The notes under the pieces were generated by a model that did no database searches, was not told the DNA's origin, and saw nothing but the letters and a program-made list of their open reading frames with translations. A stretch of 7,127 nt of DNA, taken from the NCBI GenBank assembly GCA_947311125.1, contig CAMZKI010000295.1, positions 1-7,127 on the forward strand, in the 5' to 3' direction. Made by a program: the position numbers and the translations under genes. Every line of letters starts with the position of its first letter. Position 1 is the stretch's first letter. Shown in pieces: positions 1-4,499 of the stretch. The DNA comes from an uncultured Chlorobiota bacterium. GTDB taxonomy: Bacteria; Bacteroidota; Bacteroidia; Bacteroidales; JAADGE01.

Positions 1-1
1 T

Positions 2-1045
2 AAGGAATTTGCAGATACTTTAAGGCAAAGAGTAAATGATTATTTTAAAACAGAACAAATTTCCAAAGCCGGAGGGAATAAAATAATCTTTAAAACAGTT
101 ATTTTTACAGCTTTGTATTTAGGCTCTTATTTTTTGATAATAAGCAATACTTCGGATATATACTTAATGTGGATTCTTGCCGGAGTTATGGGACTGGCAG
201 CGGCAGGTATAGGTATGTGTGTTATGCATGATGCTAATCACGGTTCTTATTCTGATAATAAAAAAATTAATAAGATTATAAGTTATTCAATGGAACTTCT
301 CGGAGGGAGTTCTTTAAACTGGAGAATTCAGCATAATAAACTGCACCACACTTTTACCAATATCGAAAATGCAGATGACGATATAAGTTCACGTTCTCTA
401 TATAGGTTTACAAAAGGGGCAAAACTTAAAAAAATTCATAAATACCAATATATTTATATGTTTTTTTTGTACGGACTGATGACGTTTACATGGCTCTTCA
501 TTGCTGATTTTTTTCAGTTAATACGTTATTATAAAGAAGGTTACCTTGCAGGAAAGAAAGACTTTAAGAAGGAATTTGCAAAGCTTATATTTTTTAAAAT
601 TTTATATTTCGGGTATATAATTATTTTGCCGCTTATTTTTGTTGATATTACTTGGTATCAATACATTATAGGACTTTTTACAATGCAGTTTATCTTGGGT
701 TTTGTTCTTGCCGTAACATTTCAGTTAGCACATTTAGTTGAAAAAACAGATTTTCCGGTTCCTGAAAATAATAAAATAAATAACAATTGGTTTATTCACC
801 AACTTGAAACAACTGCTGATTTTGCTCAAAGAAATAAACTGCTTACTTGGTATACCGGAGGACTTAATTTTCAGACAGAACATCATCTTTTTCCTAAAAT
901 AAGCCATATACATTATCCTGAACTTGCAAAAATTGTCCGAAAAACTTGTGATGAATACGGTATAAGATACAATGTTTACAAATCGCTTTCGGAGGCACTC
1001 TATTCTCATATAAGGATGTTAAAAAAACTCGGAAAAAAATTATAA
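2..1045 (+). CDS. Membrane fatty-acid (acyl-CoA/acyl-lipid) desaturase, 5' end cut off by window
   Basis: Integral-membrane di-iron desaturase that would introduce a double bond into an acyl chain using O2 and an electron donor. The reading frame is open from base 2, so the N-terminus lies outside the window; 347 codons are visible and probably only some 10-20 residues are missing. A TTG at 113 is internal: the 37 codons before it read as normal N-terminal desaturase sequence (KEFADTLRQRVNDYF). Three histidine boxes are intact: HDANH (bases 227-241), HNKLHH (332-349) and QTEHH (872-886). The Q in the third box is typical of front-end (delta-5/6) desaturases and their bacterial acyl-CoA relatives. 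Hydrophobic stretches lie around 113-220, 460-520, 580-650 and 660-735. No cytochrome b5 domain is seen. Regiospecificity and substrate cannot be read from the sequence. It converges on the outer-membrane gene at 1096. Family assignment is firm; the frequent database label linoleoyl-CoA desaturase would be over-precise. Confidence 0.93.
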   Translation, partial: KEFADTLRQRVNDYFKTEQISKAGGNKIIFKTVIFTALYLGSYFLIISNTSDIYLMWILAGVMGLAAAGIGMCVMHDANHGSYSDNKKINKIISYSMELLGGSSLNWRIQHNKLHHTFTNIENADDDISSRSLYRFTKGAKLKKIHKYQYIYMFFLYGLMTFTWLFIADFFQLIRYYKEGYLAGKKDFKKEFAKLIFFKILYFGYIIILPLIFVDITWYQYIIGLFTMQFILGFVLAVTFQLAHLVEKTDFPVPENNKINNNWFIHQLETTADFAQRNKLLTWYTGGLNFQTEHHLFPKISHIHYPELAKIVRKTCDEYGIRYNVYKSLSEALYSHIRMLKKLGKKL

Positions 1046-1076
1046 AAAAAGGCTGTCTTTTTTCGGGACAACCTTT
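1044..1076 (-). terminator. Hairpin terminator between convergent genes
   Basis: Inverted repeat with arms 1048-1057 and 1067-1076 (AAAGGCTGTC against GACAACCTTT; one C/A mismatch on the + strand, a G/U wobble on the - strand) around a 9-base loop. Read on the minus strand, the stem is followed by a run of seven T (bases 1050-1044), the form of an intrinsic terminator for the outer-membrane gene ending at 1096. On the plus strand the following tract (CTTCAGAAACTTTTT) is weaker, so it may also stop the desaturase transcript but less efficiently. Confidence 0.7.
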
Positions 1077-1095
1077 CTTCAGAAACTTTTTGTTT

Positions 1096-2649
1096 TTACA
1101 GCCTTAAACCTAAAGTAACTTTAATAAATTGTTTTGAATTGTTTACCTCAGCAGCAGGTTCTGTTTTATCTCCCACAGGGTCGTAAGGAAAAACATTTGC
1201 AGCCTGATACATATTAAGTGTTTCGGAGGAACTCGCATATGAATACGAAAAATCTATAAACGAATGTTTTCCTGCGAAACCTATACCGCCTGAATAAATT
1301 GATTTTGCACCGTCAAATAAATTGATATCTGTCTTATACGGGCTTGTGTAAACAGCATAGCCTCCTCTAAATTTCACAGAGCCGAAATTAAATTCAATAC
1401 CTGTTCTGAAAGAGTGAGATTCTTTAAATAAATCACTTATTGTATAATTTTCGTTATCAAAAGAATAATCAGAATAATAATCAGGTTTTAATGTCATTCT
1501 TGAATAATCAACGTACTCATAATCAAGAGTAAATGTTATCGGAGTCGTGTAAAACTTACCTATTTTGTATGAGTCCAGAATTAAAGCAATTCCGGCATTT
1601 GCTCTGAACGGAGTTTGGAGTTTCCATACAAAAATATTTGCTGTATCCGGTTCATAATCATAATATCCGTTATCGTCGGCAACAGGATATTCAACATACA
1701 TTGAGGTAATGTACTCATCATCAAACTTATATCCGCTTGAGGTATGAACAGCACCTCCGATTCTTAAAAATTTAAAAGGCTGATAAATAAAACCGAATTT
1801 ACCGTTAATTCCGCTTCCTTCTGATATTAGAGTTTGCTTGTAATCTAACCTGTCAGGGTTAACCTGAATACTGTCGCCGGGATTATTACTGTCGGGAGCA
1901 TAAATAGCTTGAAAATTGCTTTCGGAATAAATTGATTCTTCTCTGTAATTTACTGATGTAAGTCCTAAACTTACACCGAGATACAACTTATCGGCAATAT
2001 TTCCTCCGAGAGAGAAGGTAAATTCTCCGCTTCCGCCTTTTGTTGCAATTTCGTTTCTTTGATATTCTCCGTATGTTTTATCATCGGTAACGAAAGTATA
2101 ATATTCATTATTTACGTCATCGTAATTAAGCAACCATGCTCTCCATGCCAAATCTTCTCTGAAAGCACTGTATCTGTCTGAGTTTGCGTTATAAACAAAA
2201 TAATCCAAAACTGAACTTTCGTAATTTGTTCCGGAAGCAACGGTATGCTTTCGGTAATCGTTATAAGAATTATATGATATTCCGAAGTTTATTGTTTTGA
2301 AAAGTCCTGAAGATTGTTTTACGCCTGCGTAAGCAATATTTGAAAAGATAAAACCGTATTTATTTTCGTTTCTTGTATTACCGAGGTAGTTTGCTTCGGA
2401 ATTATTTATTATAAAATTAGGTGTCAGGGTAAACTTAGAACTCTTAAAAACAGCAATTCCGGCAGGGTTTATCGTTATTGCCGATAAATCTGCTCCGAGA
2501 GCCGAAAGAGAATTTCCCATTGCATCGGATTTTGCTGTTCCGGAATAATACTGTCGGCTGTATCTGAGTGCATCAATGTGATTTTGAGCGAAAGATAAAC
2601 TTACGAATAAAATCAGCACCAAAGCTGTTAAAAATTTTCTGTAAATCAT
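1096..2649 (-). CDS. FadL/OmpP1/TodX-like outer-membrane beta-barrel protein
   Basis: Probable 517-residue outer-membrane channel of the FadL-like superfamily, which in characterised members passes hydrophobic compounds such as long-chain fatty acids. Residues 1-21 form a signal peptide (MIYRKF, hydrophobic core, SLSFA before Q22). The mature N-terminus has the Bacteroidota FadL-like signature: DALRYS, a GTAKSDAMGNSLSALGADLS stretch and the NPAG motif at residues 61-64. The rest alternates hydrophobic and polar residues with many aromatic girdle residues and long Asn/Asp/Tyr-rich loops (about 160-200, 245-270, 325-345), and ends in an amphipathic strand (KQFIKVTLGLRL). The last residue is Leu, not the commoner aromatic. 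The ATG at 2649 is chosen because it gives a complete signal peptide; no Shine-Dalgarno precedes it, only an A-rich stretch. It lies 94 bp downstream of the lipoprotein gene on the same strand, with a hairpin between. Substrate unknown; such proteins are often labelled hemin receptor without proof. Confidence 0.75.
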   Translation of the reverse strand: MIYRKFLTALVLILFVSLSFAQNHIDALRYSRQYYSGTAKSDAMGNSLSALGADLSAITINPAGIAVFKSSKFTLTPNFIINNSEANYLGNTRNENKYGFIFSNIAYAGVKQSSGLFKTINFGISYNSYNDYRKHTVASGTNYESSVLDYFVYNANSDRYSAFREDLAWRAWLLNYDDVNNEYYTFVTDDKTYGEYQRNEIATKGGSGEFTFSLGGNIADKLYLGVSLGLTSVNYREESIYSESNFQAIYAPDSNNPGDSIQVNPDRLDYKQTLISEGSGINGKFGFIYQPFKFLRIGGAVHTSSGYKFDDEYITSMYVEYPVADDNGYYDYEPDTANIFVWKLQTPFRANAGIALILDSYKIGKFYTTPITFTLDYEYVDYSRMTLKPDYYSDYSFDNENYTISDLFKESHSFRTGIEFNFGSVKFRGGYAVYTSPYKTDINLFDGAKSIYSGGIGFAGKHSFIDFSYSYASSSETLNMYQAANVFPYDPVGDKTEPAAEVNNSKQFIKVTLGLRL

Positions 2650-2674
2650 TTGTGTTTTTTTGATAGAATATAAA

Positions 2675-2682
2675 TAAAGGTA
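2675..2682 (-). promoter_or_regulatory. Candidate -7 promoter element for the outer-membrane protein gene
   Basis: On the minus strand these bases read TACCTTTA, seven of eight positions of the Bacteroidota -7 consensus TAnnTTTG, about 25 bases before the start codon. No good TTTG -33 element is visible at the expected distance; the region there overlaps the preceding hairpin. Weak evidence. Confidence 0.3.
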
Positions 2683-2698
2683 TGGCTTTTACAACTAA

Positions 2699-2734
2699 GG
2701 GATAACCATCGTTTTTTGTTTTAATGATTATCCC
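2699..2734 (-). terminator. Hairpin after the lipoprotein gene
   Basis: Arms 2699-2710 and 2723-2734 form a 12-bp stem with a 12-base loop, starting 9 bases after the lipoprotein stop codon. On the plus strand two positions are C/A mismatches, but in minus-strand RNA both become G/U wobbles, so the structure is complete only in the transcript of the lipoprotein gene. The tract after it (TTAGTTGTAAAAG) is not a proper U-run, so it may be a weak terminator or a 3'-end stabilising stem. Confidence 0.55.
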
Positions 2735-2743
2735 GTAAAATTG

Positions 2744-4213
2744 TTATCTTCCGGAACGTGACGATCGACTTTCGCTTGAACGACTTCCGCTTGAGCGAGA
2801 ACTTCCGGAACGACTGCTTCCGCTGCTGTAACTTGAACGACTGCTGCTGCTGCCGTAACTTGAACGAGAACTGGTTGAGCGAGAACTTCCGGAACTATAG
2901 CTTGACCTGTTTCCCGAAGAGCGACTGCCCGTATTATAGCTTCCTCCGCTTCTTGAATTTCTGCTGCTGTAGTTAGAACTGTTGTTTGTTCTGGGTTTTG
3001 AATAAGACGAATTGCTTTTTCCGGAGCGAGAGCGGTTGTTATAATTAGATCTTGAACTTGTATTAGGTCTGCTGTAATTTGACCTTGAATTATTAGTTCT
3101 TGAACTGTAATTGTCCGAACGATTATTTCGTGTATTTCCGGTGTTGTAATTTGTCCTTGTATTATTATTTCTTGAAGAGTTTCTGTTATACGAACTGCTT
3201 ACACTTGCAGAACCTCTTCTTACGGTATTTCGGTTTATGTTATTTCTTGAGTCTGTTCTGTTTGTGTTGTTTCTGGTGTCAACTCTGTTCGGGTTAGTTC
3301 CGTGATTAACTCTGTTATTATTAATCCTCGGGTCTGTTCTTTCCGTATTTGTACCGCTATTAACACGATTGACATCAGACCTTCTGATATTAGAATTCCT
3401 GTTTGATACTGAAGAATTTCTTACGGCATCAGTTCTGCTGTCCGTTCTTTTGTTTATGTCAGTTGTCGTATTATTTGTCGGAGTGTGTCTTACGGCATTG
3501 TTTCTGGTTCCGCTGCTTCTTTCACCTGCATTTGTTCTGTATCTGTTTCCGTAAGCATAATTATTTTTATAATATCTGTCATTATAATAGGGAGAATAAT
3601 ATCCGTAATTATAATAACCTCCGTATCCCCAACTGTCGTAATATCCGTCTGAGTATCCGTCCCAGTATCCGTTGTTATACCCGTTCCAGTAACCTCCGTA
3701 TCCCCAACTTCCGTAATAATACGGTCTGTAACGGTTATAGTAGTAAGGTCTGTAGTATCTTGAATAGTAATAAGTAGGATAACGATAAGAAGGATAATAA
3801 AATCCTAAACTGACTCCCCATCCTCCGTATAAATAATAGTCGTTATAGTAGTCATTGATTATATATGTTGATCCGTGAAATCTTCTTATTCTTGAAGAAT
3901 ATGAAGGATAGTCGTTGTATACGTAAACATCAACATTGCTGTTGTCATCTGTTTCAATAATTACTGTATTGTCCTGATCGTCATCGGTGTAAGCCGAGAC
4001 ATTATTATCTGCAGAACTTTCATCTGCATAATTGTCATAAACGTCTGTATCCGTATTATTTTCAACTGCTTTTATATTGTTTTTATCTTTAACAACTATT
4101 GTTGTTGTTTTAGAAGACGGATATGCGTCGTCGTAATAATGCACTACTCGAGTTGTTGTACACGAACTCAGAATAAAAAGTGCGACTCCGATTAATAAGA
4201 ATAATTTTTTCAT
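2744..4213 (-). CDS. Tripartite low-complexity lipoprotein (acidic / Tyr-rich / Arg-Ser-Asn-rich)
   Basis: Function not recognised. 489 residues. Residues 1-18 are a lipoprotein signal with lipobox LSSC, Cys18 being the lipidated residue. No acidic surface-export signal follows the Cys (TTTRVV), which would favour a periplasm-facing lipoprotein, but this is inference. Residues 41-101 are acidic (17 D/E against 3 K). Residues 101-225 hold 44 Tyr in 125, with RPYYY repeats and five consecutive GYx(N/D) tetrapeptides at 174-193. Residues 226-489 are basic and disordered-looking: 46 Arg and 3 Lys against 11 acidic, with Asn/Thr-rich 18-residue repeats (282-317) and a C-terminal tail (431-489) in which 35 of 59 residues are Ser and 11 Arg. 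There is no Cys after the lipobox. The ATG at 4213 is fixed by the signal peptide and by a strong ribosome binding site. It seems to be a single-gene unit with a long leader. Possible roles are an envelope scaffold, adhesive or polyanion-binding protein; none is shown. Confidence 0.85.
   Translation of the reverse strand: MKKLFLLIGVALFILSSCTTTRVVHYYDDAYPSSKTTTIVVKDKNNIKAVENNTDTDVYDNYADESSADNNVSAYTDDDQDNTVIIETDDNSNVDVYVYNDYPSYSSRIRRFHGSTYIINDYYNDYYLYGGWGVSLGFYYPSYRYPTYYYSRYYRPYYYNRYRPYYYGSWGYGGYWNGYNNGYWDGYSDGYYDSWGYGGYYNYGYYSPYYNDRYYKNNYAYGNRYRTNAGERSSGTRNNAVRHTPTNNTTTDINKRTDSRTDAVRNSSVSNRNSNIRRSDVNRVNSGTNTERTDPRINNNRVNHGTNPNRVDTRNNTNRTDSRNNINRNTVRRGSASVSSSYNRNSSRNNNTRTNYNTGNTRNNRSDNYSSRTNNSRSNYSRPNTSSRSNYNNRSRSGKSNSSYSKPRTNNSSNYSSRNSRSGGSYNTGSRSSGNRSSYSSGSSRSTSSRSSYGSSSSRSSYSSGSSRSGSSRSSGSRSSESRSSRSGR
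2791..2895. repeat. Exact 21-bp direct repeat in the Ser/Arg tail
   Basis: Bases 2791-2811 and 2875-2895 are identical over 21 bp (each beginning TTGAGCGAGAACTTCC on the plus strand), 84 bp apart, i.e. 28 codons in frame. They encode GSSRS-type segments of the lipoprotein tail. Related imperfect copies fill 2761-2910. Identity at the DNA level points to recent slippage or unequal recombination. Confidence 0.85.
3263..3370 (-). repeat. Two 18-residue Asn/Arg repeats in the lipoprotein
   Basis: Residues 282-299 (NRVNSGTNTERTDPRINN) and 300-317 (NRVNHGTNPNRVDTRNNT) align without gaps, with N, R, V, N, G, T, N, R, D and R conserved at the same positions. A partial third copy starts at residue 318 (NRTDSRNN). 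This is a protein-level tandem repeat inside the basic low-complexity region. Confidence 0.8.
3615..3709. repeat. 20-bp direct repeat in the Tyr-rich segment
   Basis: Bases 3615-3634 and 3690-3709 are identical over 20 bp, 75 bp (25 codons) apart. Both encode the SWGYGGY motif (residues 169-175 and 194-200). They flank the GYx(N/D) tetrapeptide array, so the array and its boundary form a 25-residue unit with the start of a second copy. Confidence 0.85.
3635..3694 (-). repeat. Five GYx(N/D) tetrapeptide repeats
   Basis: Residues 174-193 read GYWN, GYNN, GYWD, GYSD, GYYD: strict period four with Gly-Tyr fixed and Asn/Asp in the fourth place. Codons differ between copies (GGT, GGG, GGA; TAC, TAT), so the pattern is kept at the protein level and is not just a recent DNA expansion. 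Confidence 0.85.
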
Positions 4214-4220
4214 TTTATGT

Positions 4221-4228
4221 TCCTCCTT
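4221..4228 (-). promoter_or_regulatory. Strong Shine-Dalgarno site for the lipoprotein gene
   Basis: The minus strand reads AAAGGAGGAACATAAAATG, placing AGGAGG 8 bases before the start codon. This fixes the start at 4213. The other starts visible here (1554-bp barrel gene, pnp, rpsO) have only A/T-rich leaders, the usual Bacteroidota pattern, so this site is exceptional in the window. Confidence 0.85.
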
Positions 4229-4248
4229 TGTTTGATTTTTAAATGTTT

Positions 4249-4282
4249 TTCCGGTTAATACAGTCCAAAAATTATACCGGAA
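4249..4282. repeat. Inverted repeat in the lipoprotein leader (stem 7 + 4 bp with one bulge)
   Basis: TTCCGGT at 4249-4255 pairs with ACCGGAA at 4276-4282; inside, TAAT (4256-4259) pairs with ATTA (4271-4274) after a single bulged T at 4275. The loop is 11 bases. In transcript it would end about 20 bases before the Shine-Dalgarno. It could be an RNA hairpin or an operator for a dimeric repressor. Confidence 0.55.
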
Positions 4283-4317
4283 TTCATAATTCAGGATACG
4301 TTTAAATATGCGTAAAC

Positions 4318-4356
4318 TTTGCGTTACATAACAATTAGTATATTCGGGAACGCAAA
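4318..4356. repeat. Inverted repeat TTTGCGTT ... AACGCAAA
   Basis: Perfect 8-bp arms at 4318-4325 and 4349-4356 separated by 23 bases. Either a large-loop RNA hairpin near the 5' end of the lipoprotein leader or a pair of protein-binding half sites downstream of the candidate promoter. Confidence 0.45.
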
Positions 4357-4374
4357 AAGTAAAGGCTGTAATTT

Positions 4375-4407
4375 AAAAAGTATTACGAAGTTTACTTTTT
4401 TTGTCAA
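4375..4407 (-). promoter_or_regulatory. Candidate promoter for the lipoprotein gene
   Basis: The minus strand carries TTGACA (4407-4402) and, 22 bases after its TTG, TACTTTTT (4382-4375), which matches seven of eight positions of TAnnTTTG. Spacing is near, slightly longer than, the usual Bacteroidota -33/-7 spacing. A TAATAC just before it could be read as a weak conventional -10. Confidence 0.35.
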
Positions 4408-4435
4408 TAAGTTGTTAGTATTTTTCTTCGAAAAT

Positions 4436-4471
4436 AAAAAATCCTTTGCTTTATTAAACAAAGGATTTTTT
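4436..4471 (-). terminator. Intrinsic terminator of pnp
   Basis: Perfect 13-bp stem, AAAAAATCCTTTG (4436-4448) against CAAAGGATTTTTT (4459-4471), with a 10-base loop. On the minus strand, downstream of the pnp stop codon at 4500, it ends in a run of six T followed by ATTTTC. The A/T ends also give a T-run on the plus strand, but no plus-strand gene ends nearby. Confidence 0.88.
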
Positions 4472-4499
4472 AAAATATTATGATTTATCTGTATAAAAT

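Larger units (their letters stand above)
4214..4370 (-). other. Long AT-rich leader of the lipoprotein gene
   Basis: Non-coding stretch on the minus strand that holds, in transcript order, an inverted repeat (4318-4356), a short GTTTA/TAAAC stem (about 4300-4317), a second inverted repeat (4249-4282) overlapped by a 10-codon mini-ORF (ATG at 4287, TAA ending at 4255, peptide MNSGIIFGLY) and the strong ribosome binding site. If transcription begins near the candidate promoter at 4375-4407 the leader is roughly 155 bases, long for this window, where the other candidate leaders are only about 20-50. No conserved riboswitch class was recognised. Confidence 0.45.

Noticed and set aside
113..115. 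TTG as start of the desaturase
   Set aside because: The frame is open to the window edge and the upstream codons read as a normal desaturase N-terminus, so the real start is outside.
734..1009. Minus-strand open frame of 91 codons opposite the desaturase
   Set aside because: It lies wholly within the desaturase region that contains the third histidine box, shows no protein-like features, and is best explained as a shadow frame.
2761..3720. CRISPR-like spaced repeats
   Set aside because: The repeats are in frame with a coding region, imperfect, and have no regular spacer pattern or cas genes.
2758..3777. Several plus-strand open frames rich in Cys, Leu, Asn and Phe opposite the lipoprotein
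   Set aside because: Their odd composition is the complement of repeated Ser, Arg and Tyr codons. They overlap each other and the firmly supported lipoprotein frame.
4324..4329. ATGTAA start-stop in the lipoprotein leader
   Set aside because: Six bases in AT-rich DNA arise easily by chance and there is no ribosome site; not listed as a feature.
4283..4435. Possible small gene in the gap before the lipoprotein
   Set aside because: I found no open frame with a plausible start and protein-like composition beyond the 10-codon mini-ORF nearby.
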